DNA of 64,000 nucleotides from Palsa-504 sp963800415. Its GTDB lineage: Bacteria; Actinomycetota; Actinomycetes; Streptosporangiales; Streptosporangiaceae. Shown piece by piece: positions 31,597 through 39,298 of this stretch. Numbering within the stretch: position 1 is the first letter of the stretch; every line of letters begins with the position of its first letter. The stretch lies in the NCBI GenBank assembly GCA_963800415.1, contig CAWDBS010000044.1, forward strand, positions 62,001 through 126,000, in the 5' to 3' direction. The translations under genes and the position numbers were made by a program. The notes beneath the pieces were generated by a model that was not told the DNA's origin, did not search any database, and saw only the letters and a list, made by a program, of their open reading frames with translations.

Positions 31597-34021
31597 CGGC
31601 GCCCTTCCCGTCCACGATCTCGATGACCGCCTCGGCCAGCCAGCGGTCCGCGTCCCCGCGCCCGAGCGAGGCGGCCGCCTCTGACATGTCCGCCACCTGG
31701 TCGATGTTGACCAGTACGGGCAGCAGCGTGTCGCGGATCCACTCTGGGGTCAGATCGGCGTCAGTCACCAGCATGCCGCCGCCCTTCTGGACGATGGGCA
31801 GCGCGTTCAGCCGCTGCTCGCCGTTGCCGATGGGGAGCGGCACGTAGGCGGCCGGCAGGCCGACAGCGGTGAGCTCGGCGCAGGTCATCGCGCCTGCCCG
31901 GCACAGCGCGAAGTCCGCCGCCGCGTAGGCGAGATCCATCCGGTCGATGTAGGGCGTGGCCACGTACGGCACGCCAACGGAGGTAGCCGGGGCATCGTGG
32001 CCGTTGCGCGGGCCGATGATGTGCAGTACCTGGACGCCGGCGTCGCTGAGCCACTGGGCGGCCCCGAACACCGCGTCGTTCAGCGAGCGCGCCCCTTGCG
32101 AGCCGCCGGTCACCAGCAGCACGGGCAGATCGGGCCGGAGACCGAAGTGCGTGCGCGCCTTGTCGCCGAGGCCCAGCCGGTCGAGCTCGGCGATCTCGCG
32201 CCTGATCGGGATACCGAGGTACTTACCGTGCCTGAGCTGGGCGTCCGGGTGCCCGGTGAAGACGTGCGTGGTGAACCGGGCGCCGAGCCGGTTGGCCAGC
32301 CCCGGCTTGGGGTTCGCCTCGTGCACGACGATAGGGATCCGGCGCCGCCGGGCCGCGAGGTAGGCCGGCGTGGCGACGTACCCGCCGAACCCGACGAGTA
32401 CCTGGGCCCTGGTCCGGTCGATCGCGGCAGCGGCCGCGTTGATGGCACCGGCCAGCCGGCCGGGCACCGTGAGCAGCTTGGGCGTCACGGACCTGGGCAT
32501 CGGCACCGCGGGGATGAGCTCCAGCGGGTACCCGCGCAACGGGATCAGCCGGGTTTCCAGGCCGCGTTCGGTGCCCAGGCAGGTCACTTCGGTGCCGGAG
32601 TCGATCCGGCGCAAGGCGTCGGCTAGCGCCAGCGCTGGCTCGATATGACCGGCGGACCCGCCGCCGGCAAGCAGTACCCTCATGCCACGTCCCTGAACTG
32701 CGCCGCTTAACCGGCGCCGCATACTGCGCCGTTTTTTCTGGCGGCGCTTAGATAGACCGAGCCAGCTTAGAACGCGCAGCGGCCCGCCGGGGCCACGTGC
32801 GGCCAAAGCCTCGCGAGCGCCGGGCTCCATCCGGGCGAACGACATCAGCATGCCCAGCCCGATCAGCGTCACCAGCAAGGATGACAGGCCGGCGGAGACG
32901 AGCGGCAGCGGCACCCCGGTGATGGGCAGGATGCCGATCACCGCGCCGATGTTGATCGCCGCCTGCACCACGATCCACGCCGTGACGGCCGTGGCGCCCA
33001 GGCGGCAGAACATGTCCGGCACGCGCCGGGCGATCCGGAGCCCGGCGAAGGCTAGGCCGCCGTACAGGAGGGTCACGCACAGCGTGCCGACCAGCCCGAG
33101 TTCCTCGCCGATGATGGCGAAGATGAAGTCCGTGGTCGATTCCGGCACCCAGCCCCATTTCCCCCCGCTGGCGCCCAGGCCCACGCCGAACCAGCCGCCC
33201 GAGCCGACCGCGTACTTGCCCTGGATGCTCTGCATGTTGGCGCCGGTGGCGCTGCCCTGCGGCTCCAGGTAGCCGACCAGGCGCTGGAAGCGGTACTTCG
33301 CGGAGACGATCATCAGGAGCATGGCCAGGGTCATCAGGATCAGCACGCCGCTGAAGACCCGCCCGGGGGTGCCGATGACCCACAGCAGCGCGAGGAAGAT
33401 GACCAGCAGGATGAACGTGGTGCCCAGATCGTCACCCGACATCACGAGCAGGCAGAGCACGCCCGCGCCGGGCATGAGCGGGACGAGCATGTGCCGCCAG
33501 TCGGTCAGCTGGCCGAGCTTCTCCTTGCGGGCCAGCAAGTCGGCGCCCCATACCGCCAGGGCGAGCTTGGCGATCTCCGAGGGCTGAACCTGCTGCCCGC
33601 CGAGGCTGATCCACCGCGACGCGCCGTTCTGGGAGACGCCGACGCCGTGGATGAGCGTGAGGCAGAGCCCGACCACCGAGACCGCGAGCAGCGGATAGGC
33701 GAACGCCCGGAACAGCCGCGGCGACGAGCGCGCCGCCACCCACATCAGCGGCAGGCCGACGCTCGCGCCCAGGAGCTGCTTCTTGGAGTCGGACCACGGC
33801 GAGAGCCCCGCGGCCAGGTCGGCCACCGAGGCGGTGGACTGCACCATGACCAAGCCGAGCCCGAGCAGCAGCACGGTGACGCCCAGCACGAGGTAGTAGG
33901 ATGTGAGCGGCCGGTCGAGCAGCGCGCGCCACATGCCGATCCGGTCCCGCACGCCGCCCAGGCCGGGCAGCCGCGGCGCCTGCTGCTCGGGCAGGTCCAG
34001 CTCCGCGAGATCCTCAATCAT
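31571..34021 (-). CDS. ftsW-murG: FtsW-MurG fusion: SEDS glycosyltransferase/division protein joined to the lipid II synthase
   Basis: One uninterrupted 816-codon frame. Residues 1-446 are FtsW: about ten membrane helices, GASRWISLGGQQVQPSEIAK near 135, and the late PLPLVSAGLSSLLVTLIGLG motif. Residues 447-816 are MurG: RVLLAGGGSAGHIEPALALA, FGGYVATPAYLAA, VVHEANPKPGLANR, VTGGSQGARSLND and RAGAMTCAEL. A basic linker (KRRQKKRRSMRRRL) joins them. FtsW is the septal glycan polymerase and MurG makes lipid II on the inner membrane face, so a fusion is topologically possible. The MurG Met (ATG at 32683) lacks a strong ribosome binding site. A T6/A6 run at 32732-32737 in the linker is a suspect point: one base fewer would end FtsW at 32707, 24 bp before that ATG. 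Confidence 0.88.
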   Translation of the reverse strand: MIEDLAELDLPEQQAPRLPGLGGVRDRIGMWRALLDRPLTSYYLVLGVTVLLLGLGLVMVQSTASVADLAAGLSPWSDSKKQLLGASVGLPLMWVAARSSPRLFRAFAYPLLAVSVVGLCLTLIHGVGVSQNGASRWISLGGQQVQPSEIAKLALAVWGADLLARKEKLGQLTDWRHMLVPLMPGAGVLCLLVMSGDDLGTTFILLVIFLALLWVIGTPGRVFSGVLILMTLAMLLMIVSAKYRFQRLVGYLEPQGSATGANMQSIQGKYAVGSGGWFGVGLGASGGKWGWVPESTTDFIFAIIGEELGLVGTLCVTLLYGGLAFAGLRIARRVPDMFCRLGATAVTAWIVVQAAINIGAVIGILPITGVPLPLVSAGLSSLLVTLIGLGMLMSFARMEPGAREALAARGPGGPLRVLSWLGLSKRRQKKRRSMRRRLSGAVQGRGMRVLLAGGGSAGHIEPALALADALRRIDSGTEVTCLGTERGLETRLIPLRGYPLELIPAVPMPRSVTPKLLTVPGRLAGAINAAAAAIDRTRAQVLVGFGGYVATPAYLAARRRRIPIVVHEANPKPGLANRLGARFTTHVFTGHPDAQLRHGKYLGIPIRREIAELDRLGLGDKARTHFGLRPDLPVLLVTGGSQGARSLNDAVFGAAQWLSDAGVQVLHIIGPRNGHDAPATSVGVPYVATPYIDRMDLAYAAADFALCRAGAMTCAELTAVGLPAAYVPLPIGNGEQRLNALPIVQKGGGMLVTDADLTPEWIRDTLLPVLVNIDQVADMSEAAASLGRGDADRWLAEAVIEIVDGKGAGEGPDHAG

Positions 34022-34142
34022 GGTCCAAGTCTGTTAGCCGGCCCGCGGCAAGACCCGGACATCCGGTGCGTGTCGCCCAGATTTCGGCCGGTGCGCGCGC
34101 CGCGGATGAACCCACCCGGTGTATCTGGCATGATGTATACCA

Positions 34143-34322
34143 ATGAGCAGGTCAGAATCTTCTCGTTTCCCGGTGACGGTTTCCCGGCTTCCCGTGACAC
34201 GCTGCGAGGTGTGCGGGCGTAGCCTCGCCTACCGGCCCGGCCAGGTCAGCGCGGTGCTCACCCAGCACTACAACCGGATGCACCCGGAAGCCCTCACCGG
34301 AGCGCCGGATCACTCGCGCTAG
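34143..34322 (+). CDS. Small 59-residue putative zinc-finger protein
   Basis: The ATG at 34143 opens a 59-residue frame with CEVCGRSLAYRPGQVSAVLT followed by QHYNRMHPEAL. The C-x2-C and H-x4-H spacing suggests a single C2H2-like zinc-binding module. The N-terminus is Ser/Arg/Val-rich. It is the first gene of the plus-strand cassette that interrupts the dcw cluster and precedes the four-helix membrane protein by about 40 bp. I do not recognise a named family; a nucleic-acid or protein-binding role would be speculation. Confidence 0.6.
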   Translation: MSRSESSRFPVTVSRLPVTRCEVCGRSLAYRPGQVSAVLTQHYNRMHPEALTGAPDHSR

Positions 34323-34352
34323 CGGGGCTATCGCCGCCGAAACGCGCCCGGG

Positions 34353-34358
34353 TACGCT
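34353..34358 (+). promoter_or_regulatory. Candidate -10 box (TACGCT), leaderless start
   Basis: TACGCT ends 5 nt before the ATG at 34364; no ribosome binding site is visible. It is the same hexamer as before ppgK and ileS. Confidence 0.4.
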
Positions 34359-34363
34359 GAGTG

Positions 34364-35022
34364 ATGGCCATCGCCGCAGTAATCGCCTGGGTGCTCACCG
34401 CCAGCATCGGGGTTTACATGCTGCGCACCTGGGTGGCGCGCGGCGGGCTGCGCCGACAGCGCGCCACCGGGGTCGGCGTGCCGCCCGCGGTGGTCTTCGG
34501 CCACGCCAGCGTCGCCCTCACCGGGCTGCTGATCTGGCTCGGATTCATCAAGACGGGCTGGGATCCGCTGGCCTGGCTCGGCGTCATGCTGATCGCCGGC
34601 GCCATCGCCCTGGGCGTCTGCACGGTCACCCTATGGACCCCGTACCCCGTCGTCGTCCCCGCCCCGCGAGGGTTCGGGGGGGTGGGCGAGGGGAGTCCCA
34701 AGGGGGGTGTGGGGGGATCCGTCCCCCCAGAGCCGGGGGGCTCCGGGGGGTCCCCCCCAGCACCGAAGACGCCGTTACCGACGAGATGATTGCCGAACTG
34801 CTGGCCGATCCGTTCCCAGCCTCGCGACGGCCACGGCTGCAATTGGTACCGCTCATCCCGGTGGCTCACGGCGTCGCCGCCCTGACCACGTTCATGCTCG
34901 CCGTGCTCGCCGCCATCAGCGCACGATTAGGTATCTTTCGATCCCATTCCTTTCCCCGCCCACCCCCGATTGGGAGATTGCCGGGCTCGTCAGGCAGTCT
35001 GGGACCATGGCAGAAACGCTGA
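34364..35022 (+). CDS. Four-helix membrane protein of unknown function, interrupted by a GC-rich repeat with a -1 frame change
   Basis: From ATG 34364 the first frame gives three hydrophobic helices (AVIAWVLTASIGVYML, ASVALTGLLIWLGFI, WLGVMLIAGAIALGVCTVTL). It then runs into a GC-rich repeat (34668-34760) and stops at 34789 (PLPTR). In the -1 frame after the repeat a plausible continuation appears: VTDEMIAELLADPFPASRRP, then a fourth helix (GVAALTTFMLAVLAAISA). The two halves resemble a single actinobacterial four-helix protein whose third and fourth helices are joined by a cytoplasmic loop. The downstream frame stays open to 35022, overlapping the next start, so the true C-terminus may be shorter. 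The frame change has the same sign as in hisF. Confidence 0.55.
34668..34760 (+). repeat. GC-rich palindromic repeat, variant copy D
   Basis: A 93-bp run of alternating G and C tracts (GGTTCGGGGGGGTGGGCGAG at the start, GGGGGGATCCGTCCCCCC in the middle, CCGGGGGGTCCCCCCC at the end). It is built like copies A-C but longer and not closely alignable by eye. The G-rich strand is again the coding strand of the host gene. It encodes GGVGEGSPKGGVGGSVPPEP in the host frame. Confidence 0.7.
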
Positions 35023-35843
35023 CGATGATGGCCGTACACGCGCATCCCGACGACGAAGCGTCGAGCACGGGCGGGGTGCTGGCGGCCTACTCCGCCCAGG
35101 GCATCAGGACCGTGGTCGTGACGTGTACCAACGGCGAGTTCGGGGACGCCCCCGGCGGGGTCAAGCCCGGGCAGAACGGGCATGACGAGCAGGCGGTAGC
35201 CCAGCACCGGCTGGCCGAGCTCCGCGAGGCCTGCACGATCCTGGGGGTGACCGGCCTCGAGCTCCTCGGGTATCACGACTCCGGCATGCCGGAATGGGAC
35301 TACAAGGACCGGCCGGACGCTTTCTGCAACATCCCCGAGGGGGACGTGGCGGCGCGGATCTCCGGCCTGATCGACCGGTACCGCCCGCAGGTGCTGGTCA
35401 CCTACGACGACCAGGGGCCGTACCAGCATCCCGATCACGTGCACGCGAGCCGTTCCGCGCAGGCGGCGTTCGCGGCCAGCGGCAGCGCGGCCAAGCTCTA
35501 CCTCAGCGCGATGCGCGGCAGCGACTGGCGCAAGATCTGGGCGGCGCTGCGCGAGCTGGGCGCCGAGGTGCCCGACTGGGAAAACGCCGACCCCGAACAG
35601 CAGCGGCGGGGGCTGGAGTCCGAGCAGCGCATCACCACCACCGTCGACATCCGGGCGGTGCTCCCCCGCAAGCGCGAGGCCTTGTTCGCGCACGGCAGCC
35701 AGATCGGCGGTGAGTCGTGGTTCAGCAAGCTCCCGCAGGACATCGCCGAGGCCACCTTCGGCCGCGAGAGCTTCATCCGGGTCAGCGACACCACCGGGGC
35801 GCCGCTGCCCGAGAACGACCTGTTCGCCGGGCTGCGGCCATGA
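35007..35843 (+). CDS. PIG-L family deacetylase / amidase (MshB-Mca-like)
   Basis: A 278-residue zinc-dependent N-deacetylase/amidase of the LmbE/PIG-L family. The zinc motif HAHPDDEAS is at about residues 11-19 and the second His motif QHPDHVHAS near 139. The family includes MshB (GlcNAc-Ins deacetylase of mycothiol synthesis) and Mca (mycothiol S-conjugate amidase). The early VTCTNGEFGD segment resembles both, so the exact role is open. The ATG at 35007 has a CAGTCT box ending 6 nt upstream and no ribosome binding site. Its stop overlaps the next start (ATGA), making a three-gene operon within the plus-strand insertion in the dcw cluster. Confidence 0.85.
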   Translation: MAETLTMMAVHAHPDDEASSTGGVLAAYSAQGIRTVVVTCTNGEFGDAPGGVKPGQNGHDEQAVAQHRLAELREACTILGVTGLELLGYHDSGMPEWDYKDRPDAFCNIPEGDVAARISGLIDRYRPQVLVTYDDQGPYQHPDHVHASRSAQAAFAASGSAAKLYLSAMRGSDWRKIWAALRELGAEVPDWENADPEQQRRGLESEQRITTTVDIRAVLPRKREALFAHGSQIGGESWFSKLPQDIAEATFGRESFIRVSDTTGAPLPENDLFAGLRP

Positions 35844-36733
35844 CCGCCGAGTCCTACGCCGCCGCGGCGGGGCTGGTCGAGCGGTCGGCCGCGGCGTACG
35901 CGGCGGCCGTCCCCGTCGCGCCGGAAGACGACGGGTACTTCGGCCCCGCCAGCGTGACCTGGCGGGTCAGCGCCGACCTGTCCGCGCCGGTCACCGGGCT
36001 GCGCTCGCTGCTGATGCAGGCGCTGCATCCGCTGGCCATGGCCGGCGTCGACCAGCACAGCGACTGGCGGACCGATCCGGTCGGCCGGCTGGCGGCGACC
36101 TCCGCCTACGAGGTCACGGTCACCTTCGGGGACCGGGCCAGCGCCCGGCGGGTCGCCCAGCGGGTCCGGGCCATTCACGAGCACGTCCGAGGCGTGGACA
36201 CGGTGACCGGCCTGCCGTATGAGGCGGGCGATCCCGCGCTGCTGCTGTGGGTGCACGCCGCCCTGGTGGATTCGGGGCTGGCCGCCGGGGCGCTGTTCGG
36301 CACGCCGCTGACGGACGCCGACGCCGACGCCTACGTGGCCGAGATGACGGTCGCGGCCGAGCTGCTCGGGGTGCCGCGTGAGATCATCCCGGACAGCGTG
36401 GCCGCCCTCAGGCGGTACATCGAGGGCGTCCGCCCGGACCTGCGGCGCACTCCCGCCGCGGCGGAGTCGATGGGGTACCTGCTCGACCCGCCCGGGCTGG
36501 ACGAGGACATCGCCGAGCTGTGGCAGGACATCAGGGACGCCGCGGTGGCGGCGCTGCCCGGCTGGGCCATCCAGATGTACGGCTACCCCGAGCCGGCGCC
36601 GCTGACCGAGCGGCGGCGGACCGGGATCCGCCAGGCCCTCGGCGTGCTCGATGCGGTCTTCCTGGGCGAGCCCGGCGTGCTCGAGGCCCGGCAGCGGATC
36701 GCCGTGCGGATGCGCGCGGCGACCCGGCCGTGA
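35840..36733 (+). CDS. Oxygenase MpaB family protein (DUF2236)
   Basis: A 297-residue protein of the DUF2236 family, helical proteins related to rubber oxygenase Lcp and fungal MpaB. SLLMQALHPLAMAGVDQHSD at about 55-75, followed by RTDPVGRL, is the family's N-terminal heme/His block. The later IHEHVRGVD and LLLWVHAALVDS motifs supply further conserved His residues, as expected. The substrate is unknown. It overlaps the genes on both sides by 4 bp (ATGA and GTGA), so it belongs to the same operon as the PIG-L deacetylase and the ABC1 kinase. Confidence 0.88.
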   Translation: MTAESYAAAAGLVERSAAAYAAAVPVAPEDDGYFGPASVTWRVSADLSAPVTGLRSLLMQALHPLAMAGVDQHSDWRTDPVGRLAATSAYEVTVTFGDRASARRVAQRVRAIHEHVRGVDTVTGLPYEAGDPALLLWVHAALVDSGLAAGALFGTPLTDADADAYVAEMTVAAELLGVPREIIPDSVAALRRYIEGVRPDLRRTPAAAESMGYLLDPPGLDEDIAELWQDIRDAAVAALPGWAIQMYGYPEPAPLTERRRTGIRQALGVLDAVFLGEPGVLEARQRIAVRMRAATRP

Positions 36734-38307
36734 AGGCGAGGCACCTGGCCGTCGCCGCGGGCATCGGCGGCGTGTCGATCGCCGCGCTGACGCTCCTGCG
36801 CGGCCGGGCGCGGGGAAACCGGATGCGCGGCCCGTGGACCGGGAGGCTGCGGACCGGGAGGCTGCGGACCGGGAGGCTGCGGCTCGAGCGAGGGCTGGCG
36901 GCGGCGCGGCTCGCGGCGCGCGGCGGCGCACGCTACGCGACCAGCGGGCCCCGGCTGTTCACCAGCGCGGGCGAGCACCGGGAGGCGCTGCGGAACGACC
37001 TGGCGCTGCGAACCGCCGAGGACGTCGCGGCCACCCTGGGGACGATGAAGGGCGTGCTGATGAAGCTCGGCCAGATGGCCAGCTACGTCGACGACGGCCT
37101 GTCCCCCGCTGCCCGGCGGACGCTGAGCCGGCTCCAGGACAGCGTGCCGCCGATGAGCCCCGAGCTGGCCGCGCAGGTCGTCACGGAAGAGCTGGGCCAG
37201 CCGCCGGAACTGGCCTTCGCCACCTGGGACCCGGAACCCATCGCGGCCGCCTCGATCGGGCAGGTGCACCGCGCGATCACCCATGACGGCCGCGCCGTCG
37301 CGGTGAAGGTGCAGTACCCGGGCATCGCCGAGACCATCGAGGCCGACCTGGGCAACGTCGCGCTGCTGCGCCGGATGCTCAAGATCACCGCGCCCAGCCA
37401 AGACGTCGACGCCCTGCTCGCCGAGCTGCGGGAACGCATCACCGAAGAGCTTGACTACCGCCGGGAAGCCCGGAACCAGCAGATGTTCGCCCGCTACTAC
37501 GCCGGCCACCCCACCATCGGCGTGCCCGGGATCGTCGCCGAGCTGTCCACCCGGCGGCTGGTGACCAGCGACCTGGCCGACGGCGCGCGGTTCGCCGAGC
37601 TCACCAGCTGGTCGCAGGCCGAGCGTGACCTGGCCGCCGAGACCATCTACCGCTTCGTGTTCCGCAGCCTGTACGAGGCGCACGCCTTCAACGGCGATCC
37701 GCACCCGGGGAACTATCTGTTCCACGGCGGCGGCCGGGTCACTTTCCTGGATTTCGGCCTGGTCAAGCACTTCACCGCCGACGAGCTCCGGCCGCTGGTC
37801 GCGATGGTCAAGCACCTATGCGTCGACAACGACCCGGAGGGCTTCCGCCTGGCCATGGAGGACGCGGGCTTCCTGATGCCCGAGGCCCCGCTGCCCACGG
37901 ACCAGATCGTCGAACACATGGCGTTGTTCTACAACACGGTCCGCGAGCGGGGCCCGCGGACCATGACCGGAGCCTACGCCTCATCGGTGACCAGGCGCTT
38001 CTTCGACTTCCGCAGCCCGCTCGCCGCCTACGTGCAGATTCCCAGGTCCTACGTGATTCTGCAGCGGATCAACCTGGGCCTGTTCGCGCTCCTCGGCGAG
38101 CTGTCCGCCACCGCGGACTGGCGCTGCATCGCCGAGGAGATCTGGCCGTTCGTCCAGGGGCCGCCGTGCACCCGCATGGGGACGGCCGAGGCTGAGTGGC
38201 GTGCGGCCAGGGCCGGGGCAGGCCACCCGGACCGTTCGGTCAGATTATCCGCGGTCAGCCTACGTAGAAGATGCCCAGGCCCAGGGCGACGCAGATGCCG
38301 GCGATGA
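36730..38307 (+). CDS. ABC1/AarF (UbiB) family atypical kinase
   Basis: A 525-residue protein. After an N-terminal segment containing a 15-bp triple repeat (TGRLRTGRLRTGRLR), the ABC1 domain begins about residue 90 with LGTMKGVLMKLGQMASYVDD (KxGQ motif). PIAAASIGQVHRA (Ala-rich nucleotide loop), VAVKVQYPG, EELDYRREARNQ, the catalytic region NGDPHPGNYLF and the metal motif LDFGLVK follow. Family members act as ATPases or small-molecule kinases linked to isoprenoid lipid metabolism. The GTG at 36730 overlaps the previous stop. Its 3' end runs 53 bp into the convergent mraY gene, so the last 17 or so Arg-rich residues are shared antisense sequence. Confidence 0.88.
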   Translation: MKARHLAVAAGIGGVSIAALTLLRGRARGNRMRGPWTGRLRTGRLRTGRLRLERGLAAARLAARGGARYATSGPRLFTSAGEHREALRNDLALRTAEDVAATLGTMKGVLMKLGQMASYVDDGLSPAARRTLSRLQDSVPPMSPELAAQVVTEELGQPPELAFATWDPEPIAAASIGQVHRAITHDGRAVAVKVQYPGIAETIEADLGNVALLRRMLKITAPSQDVDALLAELRERITEELDYRREARNQQMFARYYAGHPTIGVPGIVAELSTRRLVTSDLADGARFAELTSWSQAERDLAAETIYRFVFRSLYEAHAFNGDPHPGNYLFHGGGRVTFLDFGLVKHFTADELRPLVAMVKHLCVDNDPEGFRLAMEDAGFLMPEAPLPTDQIVEHMALFYNTVRERGPRTMTGAYASSVTRRFFDFRSPLAAYVQIPRSYVILQRINLGLFALLGELSATADWRCIAEEIWPFVQGPPCTRMGTAEAEWRAARAGAGHPDRSVRLSAVSLRRRCPGPGRRRCRR

Positions 38308-39298
38308 TCCAGAAGCGCACCACGATCGTGGTTTCCGCCCAGCCGGCCAGCTCGAAGTGATGCTGCAGCGGGGCCATCCGGAACACCCGCTTACCGGTCA
38401 GCTTGAACGAGCCCACCTGAATCACCACCGACAGCGTGATGATCACGAACAGGCCGCCGAGCAGGAGCAGCAGCAGCTCGGTCCGGGTGGTGATGGCCAG
38501 CCCGGCCAGCGCGCCGCCGAGGGCCAGAGATCCGGTGTCGCCCATGAAGATCTTGGCGGGCGGCGCGTTCCACCACAGGAATCCCGCACAGGCCCCCATC
38601 ACGGTGGCGGCCACGATGGCCAGATCCTGCGGGTCGCGCACGTCATAGCAGTTGGAGGCGAGGAAGACCGTGCAGTCGTTCCGCAGCTGCCAGATCCCGA
38701 TGATCATGTAGGCGGCGAGCACCAGGATGGCCGCGCCGGTGGCCAGGCCATCGAGCCCGTCGGTGAGGTTCACGCCGTTGGAGGTCCCGGCCACCATCAG
38801 AATGACCCAGACCACGAAGAGCACCGGTCCGATCGATATCCCCAGATCGGCGTAGAAGGACAGGTGGGTGGAAGCGGGGGTGAGATCGTACCCGTCCGGG
38901 AACCTGATCGCGAGCAGCGCGAACACCCCGCCGACGATGGCCTGCCCGGCCAGCTTCGCCCCGCTGCGCAGCCCCAGGCTGCGCTGCATGTACAGCTTGA
39001 TGAAGTCGTCCGCGAACCCGACCAGGCCCAGCCCGGTCATCAGGAACAGCACGAGCAGTCCGGACGCGGACATGGCGTTGCCGGTGACCACGTGGCCGAT
39101 CAGGTACCCGACCAGCGACGCGATGATGATCACCGTGCCGCCCATGGTCGGCGTGCCTCGCTTGGACAGGTGCCCGGCCGGCCCGTCCGACCTGATCTCC
39201 TGGCCGTAGCCGCGCCGGCTGAAGCCCTTGATCGCCAGCGGAGTGCCGAACAGCGCGATGAACATCGAAACGGCGGCGGACAACAGGACAGTCTTCAC
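38255..39298 (-). CDS. mraY: Phospho-N-acetylmuramoyl-pentapeptide transferase MraY
   Basis: It transfers phospho-MurNAc-pentapeptide to undecaprenyl phosphate, making lipid I at the inner face of the membrane. It has 347 residues and about ten membrane helices. Catalytic/Mg motifs are visible: SKRGTPTMGG near residue 45, FADDFIKLY near 95, NGVNLTDGLDGLA near 173, and MGDTGSLALGG near 248. Its start overlaps the murF stop by 4 bp. Downstream, where murD should follow, it instead meets the convergent ABC1-kinase gene with a 53-bp overlap and no terminator. Confidence 0.96.
   Translation of the reverse strand: MKTVLLSAAVSMFIALFGTPLAIKGFSRRGYGQEIRSDGPAGHLSKRGTPTMGGTVIIIASLVGYLIGHVVTGNAMSASGLLVLFLMTGLGLVGFADDFIKLYMQRSLGLRSGAKLAGQAIVGGVFALLAIRFPDGYDLTPASTHLSFYADLGISIGPVLFVVWVILMVAGTSNGVNLTDGLDGLATGAAILVLAAYMIIGIWQLRNDCTVFLASNCYDVRDPQDLAIVAATVMGACAGFLWWNAPPAKIFMGDTGSLALGGALAGLAITTRTELLLLLLGGLFVIITLSVVIQVGSFKLTGKRVFRMAPLQHHFELAGWAETTIVVRFWIIAGICVALGLGIFYVG

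Noticed and set aside
35007..35843. Assigning the PIG-L gene firmly as mshB or mca
   Set aside because: Both share the zinc motifs seen here; nothing visible decides the substrate, so no symbol is given.
34022..38307. Possible degenerate murD on the minus strand
   Set aside because: No Mur-ligase motif (GTNGKTT-like loop or the N-x-DHLD segment) could be found in any minus frame in this interval.
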